From Atribacteria bacterium SCGC AAA255-N14 (GTDB lineage: Bacteria > Atribacterota > JS1 > SB-45 > 34-128): 50,978 bases of DNA. Shown here one piece after another: positions 1 through 8,025 of the stretch; the stretch's first letter is position 1, and each line of letters begins with the position of its first letter. The DNA lies in NCBI GenBank assembly GCA_000405345.1, contig ASPC01000004.1, positions 1 to 50,978 on the forward strand. The letters run 5' to 3'. A model generated the notes under the pieces. It ran no database searches, was not told where the DNA came from, and saw only the letters and a program-made list of their open reading frames with translations. The translations under genes were made by a program, and so were the position numbers.

Positions 1-1
1 A

Positions 2-274
2 ATGGCAACAGAATTAGGAGAGGTAACCAGTTACAAGAGACTCTATATGCAATTCAGGGATAGTGCTGCAAGTACCGTCAATCTAACCTTAAATAACCCT
101 AAAAATATAGATGATGGAGATTATGTAGATTTAGCCACTCAGGAAACAGCTATTGAAGGCGTTATGGATACGATTATCGCTAAGAACATCTTCCATAATA
201 ATGGTAATGACTTAGTGGCCAAAGTGAATGCCCGGATCCTTGACTACAGTTCAACTGATGTTTTGGATGTGTAA
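2..274 (+). CDS. DUF2922 family small protein (cassette copy 1)
   Basis: A 90-aa protein with no signal peptide or membrane segment. Its small size, the pattern of short strands, and the central stretch about 'nnp' and 'vdlat' match the DUF2922 family, whose molecular function is unknown. The ATG begins at the second base of the window, so any DUF1659 gene expected upstream (present in copy 2) lies outside. The predicted protein is identical in sequence to the copy at 45471-45743 on the other strand, which argues for a recent inverted duplication or gene conversion. It is the first gene here of a holin/M15/YvrJ cassette. Family assignment is by recognition; function is not known. Confidence 0.8.
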   Translation: MATELGEVTSYKRLYMQFRDSAASTVNLTLNNPKNIDDGDYVDLATQETAIEGVMDTIIAKNIFHNNGNDLVAKVNARILDYSSTDVLDV

Positions 275-305
275 TGCTAATACTAATACTAATTTAATAT
301 AAAGT

Positions 306-338
306 CTCCTTGGAAGGCTCCGCGGACCTTCCCTGGAG
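306..338 (+). other. conserved GC-rich stem-loop between DUF2922 and holin genes
   Basis: The arms GGAAGG (312-317) and CCTTCC (327-332) flank a CTCCGCGGA loop, and outer CTCC/GGAG pairs extend the stem. The same hairpin occurs in cassette copy 2 (45413-45433). It lies just upstream of the holin ribosome binding site and lacks a T-run, so an RNA processing, stability or translational-control element is more likely than a terminator. The role is inference. Confidence 0.45.
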
Positions 339-358
339 CATTGGGAAGGGGAGTAAAA

Positions 359-721
359 ATGATAGAAGGATTTATCACTAAATATCTTTTAGATTTTGCC
401 ATTGTATTTTTAGTAGGGATGATGAGTAAATTCATGGTTGGCAAATTTGGAGAAGATAGGGCAAACAAAATAAAAGAGGCCATTCTCTCTGCCATGCTTT
501 GGGCTGAAGAAGAACTGGGAATAGGTAATGGTGAGGAAAAGTGGAAAATAGCCTGGGTTAAATTAATTGAGATATTAAGGAAACAGAAAGTGGAACTGAA
601 AGAGGGCGAAATTTCCTATGTAAATGATCTCATGAAAGCTACCGTTCCGGAGGTGAATGAAATTATATATAAGGCCATGCCGGATGTAGTAAGAAACGGA
701 AGGACTTTAAGGTATAAATAG
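359..721 (+). CDS. LLH-type phage holin-like protein (cassette copy 1)
   Basis: A 120-aa protein with one N-terminal membrane segment (about residues 5-28) followed by a charged amphipathic helix rich in A, E and K, including 'AMLWAEEELG'. This is the layout of Phage_holin_6 / Holin_LLH proteins. Holins of this kind make membrane lesions that release or energise endolysins. The start was chosen at the ATG at 359, since GGGGAG lies 6 nt upstream; an in-frame TTG at 341 sits before that ribosome binding site. The stop is 2 nt before the M15 peptidase start, so the two are translationally linked. Copy 2 at 45024-45386 is nearly identical. Family call is fairly confident; lytic function is inferred. 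Confidence 0.75.
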   Translation: MIEGFITKYLLDFAIVFLVGMMSKFMVGKFGEDRANKIKEAILSAMLWAEEELGIGNGEEKWKIAWVKLIEILRKQKVELKEGEISYVNDLMKATVPEVNEIIYKAMPDVVRNGRTLRYK

Positions 722-723
722 AG

Positions 724-1113
724 ATGGATAAAATAAATGACATTAATCTAACTGAATATTTCTCTTTATGTGAGTTTGAGTGTCCCTGCTGCAAACGGGT
801 GATGTTGTCTCCAGACTTACTTACCAGGTTAAATCATTTAAGGATGGTGATTAATAAGCCAATATACGTCAATTCCGGTTACCGGTGTAAAGAAGAAAAC
901 CATAGGATAGGGGGAGTTACCGGCTCTTATCATCTCCTGGGTATGGCGGTAGATATTCATGTGGATGATTTTTCAATTTTTGATCTTCTCCTATATGCTC
1001 AGGAAATGGACTTTACCGGAATCGGCTTTTATGAAAAGGAAAACTTTCTGCACCTGGATATCAGGCCCGGAAAAAAGAAGGTTTGGAAAGGAAGTCAATT
1101 AATTGGATATTGA
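724..1113 (+). CDS. M15-type D-Ala-D-Ala carboxypeptidase / endolysin-like protein (copy 1)
   Basis: A 129-aa Peptidase_M15 (VanY-like) domain with no signal peptide. Visible zinc-site motifs are 'SYHLLGMAVDIH' (the HxxxxxxD pattern) and the C-terminal 'HLDIRPGK' (HxD). 'NSGYRC' is the usual substrate-side motif, and an N-terminal CPCC pair may bind an additional metal. Proteins of this size act as phage endolysins or cell-wall-trimming carboxypeptidases. Lacking a signal peptide, it would need the adjacent holin to reach the wall. It starts 2 nt after the holin stop and overlaps the YvrJ start by 11 nt. Copy 2 is 44631-45020. Confidence 0.85.
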   Translation: MDKINDINLTEYFSLCEFECPCCKRVMLSPDLLTRLNHLRMVINKPIYVNSGYRCKEENHRIGGVTGSYHLLGMAVDIHVDDFSIFDLLLYAQEMDFTGIGFYEKENFLHLDIRPGKKKVWKGSQLIGY

Positions 1114-1306
1114 ATATATGCTGAAATTAATAGCCAATAATGGCTTTCCCCTGGTACTTTCTGTCTACCTGGTGTGGAAATTAGAGTTTTTTATCAATGA
1201 AATCATCAAGAATCAGAAGGAATTCTCCCAGTCTGTTACCGTTGAAATCAAAGAAATCAAGAAAACCATCAATGATCTTCGTGTTGATTTTGCCAAAAAC
1301 CAATGA
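1103..1306 (+). CDS. YvrJ family small membrane protein (copy 1)
   Basis: A 67-aa protein with a membrane helix around 'NNGFPLVLSVYLVWKLE' and a charged coiled-coil-like tail, the YvrJ family pattern. It starts at TTG 1103, overlapping the M15 gene by 11 nt. The internal ATG at 1118 of this copy is not conserved in copy 2 (it is an isoleucine codon there), while the TTG with an upstream AGGA-type site is conserved in both, so TTG is the better start. YvrJ proteins recur with DUF1659 and DUF2922 in Firmicutes; their function is unknown. Confidence 0.75.
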   Translation: MDIEYMLKLIANNGFPLVLSVYLVWKLEFFINEIIKNQKEFSQSVTVEIKEIKKTINDLRVDFAKNQ

Positions 1307-1339
1307 AACCGTTGATATATAAGGGTTATAGCGTTTTTA

Positions 1340-1385
1340 AAAAAAGCTTCGTATTTGGCGTATATGAGCTTTATTTTTTTTATTT
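1340..1385 (+). terminator. Rho-independent terminator after cassette copy 1
   Basis: The arms AAAGCTT and (G)AGCTTT enclose a TATTTGGCGTATA loop region and are followed by a run of T. The matching hairpin in copy 2 has a differently sequenced but still paired stem, a compensatory pattern that supports a real RNA stem-loop. Confidence 0.65.
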
Positions 1386-1785
1386 GATGATTCATACCAG
1401 TAAGATAAAAATAGTTGCTTAAAATGCCCTCATATTAACGTTTATTTTTCGTGGTTTCCGAAATATCCCGCTTTTCGCCCTTTATCCGTCATTATTCCCT
1501 TTATTCCGCCTATTATATCCATATTTATCCACAATATCAAGCCTTTTTGGGTATAAGCTGTTAAAAAGTAAAGGATTTTTAGAATAGCAATAATCCTTAA
1601 TTCAAAAATATTTCAGGTAAAAATTAAGTCTTTTTAAAATACTTTTATAAAAAAGAAGGATTTATAAGAAGCATCGTAGAATATAATAAAAAGAAATAAC
1701 TTAAAGATAATAAATATAACAAAACATAATAATATATAATTTATATTGTATATTATTTTATATTAACACAATACAATATCACAAC
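1386..1785. other. non-coding spacer between cassette terminator and glycine riboswitch
   Basis: No supportable gene. The stretch is AT-rich and is clearly homologous to 43970-44400 on the other strand, though more diverged than the flanking genes. It should contain the promoter for the riboswitch transcript, but I cannot place -35 and -10 boxes with confidence in the A/T-only sequence around 1700-1780. Confidence 0.5.
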
Positions 1786-2038
1786 CTGTATGAAGGTAAC
1801 AGGAGAGACTTTTTCTTTGATAATGATAAGAAAAAGAGCCGAAGAGGTAAGATGCCAAAAGTATCCAAACTTTCAGGCAAAAGGACTGTTACCGGACAGC
1901 ACTCTGGAGAGCTTTATAATAAAAAGCACCGAAGAGGCAATTCCTAATCTTTAGGAAATTCCTTACAGAGGTCAGTTTTAAAAAAGTTATTTCCTAATAA
2001 CACAGGAAGAATCTTTCAGGTAAAAGGACAGAGTAAGA
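1786..2038 (+). ncRNA. tandem glycine riboswitch (two gcvT-type aptamers)
   Basis: Two consecutive aptamers carry the glycine riboswitch signature. Aptamer 1 (about 1795-1893) has GGAGAGAC, then GCCGAAGAGG, then CTTTCAGGCAAAAGGAC, closed by GGTAAC/GTTACC. Aptamer 2 (about 1902-2033) has CTGGAGAGC, then ACCGAAGAGGCAA, then CTTTCAGGTAAAAGGACAG, with an enlarged P3 arm. The order, spacing and conserved bases match the family closely. Glycine riboswitches usually control glycine cleavage or transport; here the first gene downstream is a surface peptidoglycan-hydrolase lipoprotein at 2256. A copy precedes the paralogous lipoprotein at 43609. Confidence 0.93.
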
Positions 2039-2074
2039 ATAGCAATATAGCTATTTTTATTCTGTCCTTTTTAA
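2022..2074 (+). terminator. expression-platform terminator of the glycine riboswitch
   Basis: The long stem AAAGGACAGAGTAAGAATAGC pairs with the GCTATTTTTATTCTGTCCTTT arm, followed by TT and A/T-rich sequence. It shares the GGACAGAG bases with the 3' side of aptamer 2, so glycine binding and terminator formation compete. That architecture predicts a glycine-ON switch (inference). Confidence 0.8.
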
Positions 2075-2103
2075 TTATATAAAAATAATATACAAAATTT
2101 ATC

Positions 2104-2210
2104 AAAAACTGGTAAAGGTAAACTATCCGAAAGGATAGGACGTAAAGTCATGGGTCTAAGATATTGTCGTTCTCAGATAATATTATGACCGCCAGACTAC
2201 CGGCTTTTTT
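2104..2210 (+). ncRNA. cyclic di-GMP-I riboswitch (GEMM-I)
   Basis: This shows the GEMM-I pattern. P1 is CTGGTA (2109-2114) with TACCGG (2198-2203). The P2 hairpin has a GAAA tetraloop (ACTATCC-GAAA-GGATAGG) followed by GACGTAAAGTC and GGGTCTAA. The P3 hairpin is ATATTGTC...GATAATAT, and the 3' end is GCCAGACTACC. A T-run follows P1 directly (2205-2210), so a ligand-stabilised P1 could act as a terminator. The element lies between the glycine riboswitch terminator and the lipoprotein start at 2256. No equivalent is present in front of the paralog at 43609. Confidence 0.9.
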
Positions 2211-2255
2211 GCGTGAGTGATTAAAAAAAATCATAATAAAAGGAGATGTATTTTA

Positions 2256-5200
2256 ATGAAAAATGTGAGAAATAACATAACATTGATATTGCTATCTCTA
2301 TTATTAACGACTTTCTTTTCAGGTTGTTTTCTTTTTCCTCCTACCAATCAAGCCCCCACTATTATCTCAACTGAGGTTACTACTGCGACTGTGGGGGTAG
2401 CATATACTTATGATGTAGAAGCCACTGATCCCGACGGGGATACTTTAACTTATTCCCTTACTACCAAACCTGCTGATATGAACATTAATTCTATAACTGG
2501 TGTAATAAATTGGACCCCTGATATTATAGGGGATTACGATGTATCTGTAAATGTTGAAGATGGAACTTTAAATGATATTCAAAGCTTTATTATTAAAGTT
2601 AGTAAATCATCCCCGGTTTCTCCTCCGGTAACACCTCAAGATAACTCTGAAGAAATAGAATATAAAGAAGTGGTTTCTGCGCAGATTGATTTGGAATTAG
2701 GGGGTGTTGTTGAAGTAACCGATGAAAGTAGCGAAATATTTGGAACCCGTTTTGTAGTTGATAAAAATAAGTTCAAAAAGAATAATATGAATAATAAAAC
2801 AACAAAGTCATATAATGTGAATGTTGTACTTGTTCTTGTAAGTGCATTTAGGCACCGAATTGACGATTACCAAGGATTTTTAATAACACCAATCGTAGTG
2901 ATGTCGGATTCAGATGATGAGATAACTGGTACATTGAAAATTAAATATAATGAACACAAGTTAAGTAATTCGGGGGTAGAGAAAAATGATAGTGTTAATG
3001 TTTATAGACTTAAAACCACTGGGGGGAACATGCTTGCTACAGGAATAGATGTTATTCCTTACCCTGTTTCAGGTGCAACTTGGGAAAAGGTTCCAGATAA
3101 TAAATATAGTGATGAAAATAATATTGTAAAGATATCAATTGGTTCTGGCGATTTTAAATATTATTATACTTTGACCGTTACCAATTGTGCACACCCCTCT
3201 AATCTTGGTAATCCCTTACCTGGAGATTTGATCTATCGCTTAAGTATTCCTTTTCTAAGTCCTAATGATAATTGGCTGCCCGGTCATGTCGGAATCTATG
3301 TAGGGACAAGATACCACGAGGAAGATGGTGTATATAATGTAATTGAAGAACTTGGAAGCCTATTGAATCCACTTTCTGGTGGAGTACAAAGAACTTATTA
3401 TCCAGATATCACTAAATTTGGTAATGGACCTACCTATATGGGTGCTCGTGAACCTAAAGTTAAAAAATTATCTCATAGTGATAGGAATGCTCTGATAGAG
3501 TATGCAGATGATAAAGTGGGGATGGGCTACGCATATATAGATACTTTTGGAGTTTATTTTGGATGGGCAAAGGGAGACAATGTGAAAGGAAAAGATGATA
3601 AATACAATTGTGTAGGGCTGACTGAAGATGCTTATGAATCTGTTGGTATTGACATTGTCTCTGACTATGATGAAGGGAACCTACCTGGTGTTTTAGATTC
3701 GGACAGAATATTATCTCCCCAAGAACAACTTTGTAGAACAGCTCCCGCAAGCGGAATAATTGTCCAAAATACTCCACCAGTAATTTCCAAGTTAGAAAGT
3801 ACTCCTTGGGAGCCTATTGAGATATCTAAAAAAGTTACTATTAGTTGTAATGCTACTGATCAAGATAACGATAGCTTGACTTACATTTGGACTATTCCTG
3901 GTCTTTCAGAACCTTTGATAAAGGGAAAAAATATAGAGTGGGTTATTCCTAACATACTAGAAACATACACAATTTCCTGTAAAGTTAAAGATAATTATGG
4001 TGGTGAAGATGAAAAATCAGTAGAAATTTCAGTTAGTGATCCTATTAATCATCCTCCATCTATATGGTCTACCCCGGTTACTTCTGCAACTGTAAATCAA
4101 TTATATACCTATAATGTGCGGGCTAGTGATCCAGACGAAGGTGATTCACAGATTTTTTCTTTAACTACTACACCTAGCGGAATTGGAATAAATATTGATC
4201 CTTTCCTCGGATTGATTAGCTGGACTCCTGATACTGCAGGGGATTATGATGTCACGGTAAAAGTAAGCGATGGAGAGCTTTCTGATACTCAATCATTTAC
4301 AATAACCGTGCAAAATGAAAGCGCTATTCTGAATTCTATTACTGTGTCTCCATCTACTATGAGTTTGATTGAAGGAGATTCTCAGGCTATCGATTCCATC
4401 ACTGCTCATTATAGTGATGATAGCACCGCTGATGTAGCTCTCGATGCTTGCACCTATGATTCAAGTAATTCCGGAGTTGCCACAGTCGATACTGGTGAAA
4501 TTACTGCAGTTGTCGAAGGTACAGCTACTATAACCGTAAGCTATGCTGAAAGCGGAATAACCAAGACTGATACTGTAGCAGTAACAGTTAATGCACTTGA
4601 AGTTAATAATTACGAAATCAATTGGTCAACAGCTGAATCAAATGGTTGGGCAAATCCATTAGGAGAAGGGGAAGAGCTTATTACTAGTACCGCATATGAT
4701 TATAATTCTGATATTTATTTGAATAATTGGGGAAAGAAACATACAGGAACTGATATCATAGGCGAATTAGATGGAAATGTTTATTCAATTGCAGATGGAG
4801 CTATTGTGAAGATAACAAGAGATTATAGCTCCATCTCTAACCAGTCGGTAGTAATTATAAAACATACCAATTCAAATAATGAGGATTTATTCGCTATCTA
4901 TGGCCATGTTCTTGCCGAAGGTAATTTAGAAGTAAACAGCGAAATTGAAACTGGCGAAAAAATAGGTGTTATAAAAAAAGCTGGTTTACCTGTTCATCTG
5001 CATTTTGGAATAAATCTTTCTTCTGATATAAGTGATTTTATTTTTACAAATTCAGATGGTCAATGGGGATGGGGAAGAATTCCTGCTTTTGCTATTCCAT
5101 CAGATTATGGCTGGGTTGACCCGATAGACTATCTAAATGTTCATAGCGTTGGAAATATCGTTTCTGGTCCAGTACACAATCTCACCAAAGATACTTATTA

Positions 5201-7283
5201 TAATACCATTCAAGCAGCCCTTGATGATGCAGACAGCATAGGAGGTGATACTATTGAAGTTGCTGATGGAACCTACAATGAAAGCATTATTTTTCCCACT
5301 AACAAGGTAGTAACTTTACAGAGTGCAAGTGGAATCCGTGATAATGTTATAATCCAAGGGGCTAATAATTTTGCAACAGTAACAACCAGTGTCTCCTCAA
5401 CAGGCACTACCCTGAGAGGGTTTACCATTACCCATACGGGTGGGAATACCGGAAGAGGAATATATATTGGTAGTGGTAATCTGATTGTAGACAACTGTAT
5501 TATCTCCGGTAATACTACTGCTGATCAGGGCGGTGGAATATATAATGATGGCATTATAGATATTACTACAAGCACTATCTCCAATAATACTGCTACTCGT
5601 GGCGGCGGAATAAATAATTATGGCACATTAACTATTGCTTCAAGCATTATCTCTGATAATTCTGCTGCTAATAATAAAGGCGGCGGAATATATAGTTCTG
5701 TCACTTTAACTATTACTTCAAGTACTATCTCCGATAATACTGCTGCTGTTGATGGCGGTGGAATACATAATTGTGGCACATTTACTATTACTGGAAGTAC
5801 TATCTCTGGCAATACTAGTGGTAGATATGGGGGTGGAATAGGTAATGATAATGGTACTTTAACTATTGCTGAAAGTACTATCTCCGATAATACTGCTGAT
5901 GATGTAGGCGGTGGAATAGGTAGTTTTTCTGGTACTTTAACTATTACTGGAAGTACTATCTCCGATAATTCTGCTATTTATGATGCTGGGATATATTTAG
6001 GCTCATCGGGAACTGTCATTATTGGCGGAGACATTGCAGGTGGTAAAAATACCATCTGCGGAAACTACATAATCGGTTATAGCCCCTCCCTTGACCAGCA
6101 GATTAGAGATGATTCGGGGGATCTTTATGAAACTTACAAAGACACCAACTACATCTCCGCCTACTGTGGTGTACCTACTGGTCCAGTCCATAATCTTACA
6201 AAAGATACTTATTATAATACCATTCAAGCAGCTCTTAGTGATGCGGATAGCATAGGTGGTGATACTATTGAGGTTGCTGATGGAACTTATGATGAGAGTA
6301 TTGGCTTCGGCAATTCCAAGAAGATTATCCTGCAAAGTATAAATGGTGCCTCTTCAACAATTATCCGAGGAGATAATGATTCAACAACAATTACTATTGG
6401 TATTTACAACCCAGGTGCTACATTGGAAGGTTTTACTATTACTCATGCCGATGGATTAATTGGAAAAGGAATACATATGGCGGGTGGTACCCTTAATATA
6501 AATAACTGTACTATCTCAGGTAATACTGCTGATAGTCAAGCTGGCGGCGGAATTTATAATAAAGGGATATTAAATATCACAGGAAGTACTATATCTGATA
6601 ATTCTACTACACATTCTGGCGGCGGAATACATAATGGTTACTATGGCATATTAACTATTATTAACAGCATTGTATCTGGTAATTCTACTGAACTTTGTGG
6701 CGGCGGAATATATAGTGAAGACACATTAACTATCACCGGAAGTACTATTTCCGATAATACTGCTGCAACTTATGCTGGCGGCGGTGGTGGAATACATAAT
6801 CATGATGGTACATTAACTATTACTTCAAGTACGGTTTCTGGTAATTCTGGTGCTGATTATGGTGGTGGGATATGTAATGTATACGGCTCATCAAATATCA
6901 CTGGAAGCACCATCTCTGATAATTCTGCTGATTGGGGTGGTGGGTTAAATAATACACAGGGTACATTAACCATCACAGGAAGCACTATTTCTAATAATTC
7001 TGTAGATTTTTTGGGCGGCGGAATACATAATTACGAGGGCACTATAGGCATCACTGGAAATATTATCTCCCATAATACTGCAAATCAGAATGGTGGCGGA
7101 ATATATTTAGGATCATCGGGAACTATCAATATTGGCGGAGACATTACAGATGATAAAAATACCATCTGTGGAAACTGCAAAACTGGAGAAGATCCCTCTT
7201 TAGACCAACAGATAAGAGATGGTACTGAGAGCCTATATGAAACTTATAAGAACACTAACTACATCTTCTCATATTGTGAATAA
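2256..7283 (+). CDS. giant surface lipoprotein: permuted NlpC/P60, LytM (M23) and two beta-helices
   Basis: A 1675-aa lipoprotein. The signal peptide ends in lipobox FFSGC (Cys24). Domains in order are: a cadherin/He_PIG-like Ig fold (about 32-118); a circularly permuted NlpC/P60 domain with PGHVGIYVG (His344) before NCVGL (Cys452); a PKD-like fold (about 510-590); a second He_PIG-like fold; a BIG2-like domain (about 690-775); and a LytM/M23 domain with H829xxxD833 and H914-L-H916. Two right-handed beta-helix halves follow (about 975-1300 and 1312-1675), each beginning with 'TYYNTIQAAL' and full of GGGI-type coils. The start at ATG 2256 has AAAGGAG 10 nt upstream. It is likely an envelope-anchored peptidoglycan hydrolase or adhesin under glycine and c-di-GMP riboswitches. 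Substrate and exact role are inferred. Confidence 0.88.
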   Translation: MKNVRNNITLILLSLLLTTFFSGCFLFPPTNQAPTIISTEVTTATVGVAYTYDVEATDPDGDTLTYSLTTKPADMNINSITGVINWTPDIIGDYDVSVNVEDGTLNDIQSFIIKVSKSSPVSPPVTPQDNSEEIEYKEVVSAQIDLELGGVVEVTDESSEIFGTRFVVDKNKFKKNNMNNKTTKSYNVNVVLVLVSAFRHRIDDYQGFLITPIVVMSDSDDEITGTLKIKYNEHKLSNSGVEKNDSVNVYRLKTTGGNMLATGIDVIPYPVSGATWEKVPDNKYSDENNIVKISIGSGDFKYYYTLTVTNCAHPSNLGNPLPGDLIYRLSIPFLSPNDNWLPGHVGIYVGTRYHEEDGVYNVIEELGSLLNPLSGGVQRTYYPDITKFGNGPTYMGAREPKVKKLSHSDRNALIEYADDKVGMGYAYIDTFGVYFGWAKGDNVKGKDDKYNCVGLTEDAYESVGIDIVSDYDEGNLPGVLDSDRILSPQEQLCRTAPASGIIVQNTPPVISKLESTPWEPIEISKKVTISCNATDQDNDSLTYIWTIPGLSEPLIKGKNIEWVIPNILETYTISCKVKDNYGGEDEKSVEISVSDPINHPPSIWSTPVTSATVNQLYTYNVRASDPDEGDSQIFSLTTTPSGIGINIDPFLGLISWTPDTAGDYDVTVKVSDGELSDTQSFTITVQNESAILNSITVSPSTMSLIEGDSQAIDSITAHYSDDSTADVALDACTYDSSNSGVATVDTGEITAVVEGTATITVSYAESGITKTDTVAVTVNALEVNNYEINWSTAESNGWANPLGEGEELITSTAYDYNSDIYLNNWGKKHTGTDIIGELDGNVYSIADGAIVKITRDYSSISNQSVVIIKHTNSNNEDLFAIYGHVLAEGNLEVNSEIETGEKIGVIKKAGLPVHLHFGINLSSDISDFIFTNSDGQWGWGRIPAFAIPSDYGWVDPIDYLNVHSVGNIVSGPVHNLTKDTYYNTIQAALDDADSIGGDTIEVADGTYNESIIFPTNKVVTLQSASGIRDNVIIQGANNFATVTTSVSSTGTTLRGFTITHTGGNTGRGIYIGSGNLIVDNCIISGNTTADQGGGIYNDGIIDITTSTISNNTATRGGGINNYGTLTIASSIISDNSAANNKGGGIYSSVTLTITSSTISDNTAAVDGGGIHNCGTFTITGSTISGNTSGRYGGGIGNDNGTLTIAESTISDNTADDVGGGIGSFSGTLTITGSTISDNSAIYDAGIYLGSSGTVIIGGDIAGGKNTICGNYIIGYSPSLDQQIRDDSGDLYETYKDTNYISAYCGVPTGPVHNLTKDTYYNTIQAALSDADSIGGDTIEVADGTYDESIGFGNSKKIILQSINGASSTIIRGDNDSTTITIGIYNPGATLEGFTITHADGLIGKGIHMAGGTLNINNCTISGNTADSQAGGGIYNKGILNITGSTISDNSTTHSGGGIHNGYYGILTIINSIVSGNSTELCGGGIYSEDTLTITGSTISDNTAATYAGGGGGIHNHDGTLTITSSTVSGNSGADYGGGICNVYGSSNITGSTISDNSADWGGGLNNTQGTLTITGSTISNNSVDFLGGGIHNYEGTIGITGNIISHNTANQNGGGIYLGSSGTINIGGDITDDKNTICGNCKTGEDPSLDQQIRDGTESLYETYKNTNYIFSYCE
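5165..7280 (+). repeat. internal ~1 kb duplication of the beta-helix region
   Basis: The segments 5165-6175 and 6180-7280 are tandem paralogous halves. Each opens with the same pectate-lyase-like lead 'TKDTYYNTIQAAL' and 'GGDTIEVADGTY', runs through short coils of the type S-T-I-S-(D/G)-N-(T/S), and closes with 'KNTICGN' and 'LDQQIRD'. The nucleotide repeats within each half are degenerate tandem units of roughly 60-75 bp. Confidence 0.8.
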
Positions 7284-7413
7284 AGATTATAAATAATAAA
7301 TATGCGATTTTTATTAAATTACTAAATATATTGAGAGGTGATTATATGTAATAAAGAATATTAAATTTTTATAGAAACAAAAATATTTAATTAGTTTAAA
7401 GGAGAAAACAAAA

Positions 7414-7977
7414 ATGTTAAAAATGAAAATAATATCAATAATTATTCTTGTAGTGTTTACTGTTGGACTTGCTGGTTGCGGTACTACGCCTTCTACTGCC
7501 ATCCCGGTAATGGTGAATTTAGAATCCCCTTTTTATCTCATTAGCGGAGAAAATTCAGTTGAAGGATTTACCATTTTTTTCGATAAAATGGAATTAATTT
7601 ACGGAGATAAATGGGTGAGTCTCTTAGGTGGATATCCTTTAGTGGAAGGGGTAGAAATGTATCTTGAGGATATAAGAGAAGGAAATAGCATTTTGGTAAT
7701 TCCTTCAACCCCTGAAGGAATCCAAGAATTTCGGGACTTAGAGAATAAATATCCTGATTTGTGTCCTCTTTCCTGTGATACTCTGGAATCTGAACTAGAT
7801 TTCCATTCTTCGCCTCTAATATATTTTTCTCAAGACATTGAGGCAGAAAAATTGATAGGAATTATTGTTGCTGACCAGGTTGATGCGTCATTAGCGGAAC
7901 TATTAAGTGGGGGAGATGGTGTTCCTTTAGATATTTCTTTCCGATACGAAAATGGACAGTTACTAATTTTAGAGTAA
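7414..7977 (+). CDS. small lipoprotein of unknown function
   Basis: A 187-aa protein with a lipoprotein signal peptide and lipobox 'VGLAGC'. AAAGGAG lies 10 nt before the ATG. The mature part is acidic, with a mixed alpha/beta look, motifs such as 'FTIFFDKMEL' and 'IVADQVDASLAELLSG', and a Cys pair in 'CPLSC'. I do not recognise the family. It follows the giant lipoprotein by about 130 nt on the same strand and precedes another lipoprotein by 48 nt, so it may belong to the same surface-protein transcription unit. Confidence 0.7.
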   Translation: MLKMKIISIIILVVFTVGLAGCGTTPSTAIPVMVNLESPFYLISGENSVEGFTIFFDKMELIYGDKWVSLLGGYPLVEGVEMYLEDIREGNSILVIPSTPEGIQEFRDLENKYPDLCPLSCDTLESELDFHSSPLIYFSQDIEAEKLIGIIVADQVDASLAELLSGGDGVPLDISFRYENGQLLILE

Positions 7978-8025
7978 CTAAAAAATAAAATTAAAAAAGT
8001 TAAAATTATTCTTTGGAGGTAAAAA

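Noticed and set aside
1..1306. Intact prophage
   Set aside because: Apart from holin and M15 peptidase there are no capsid, terminase, tail, portal or integrase genes.
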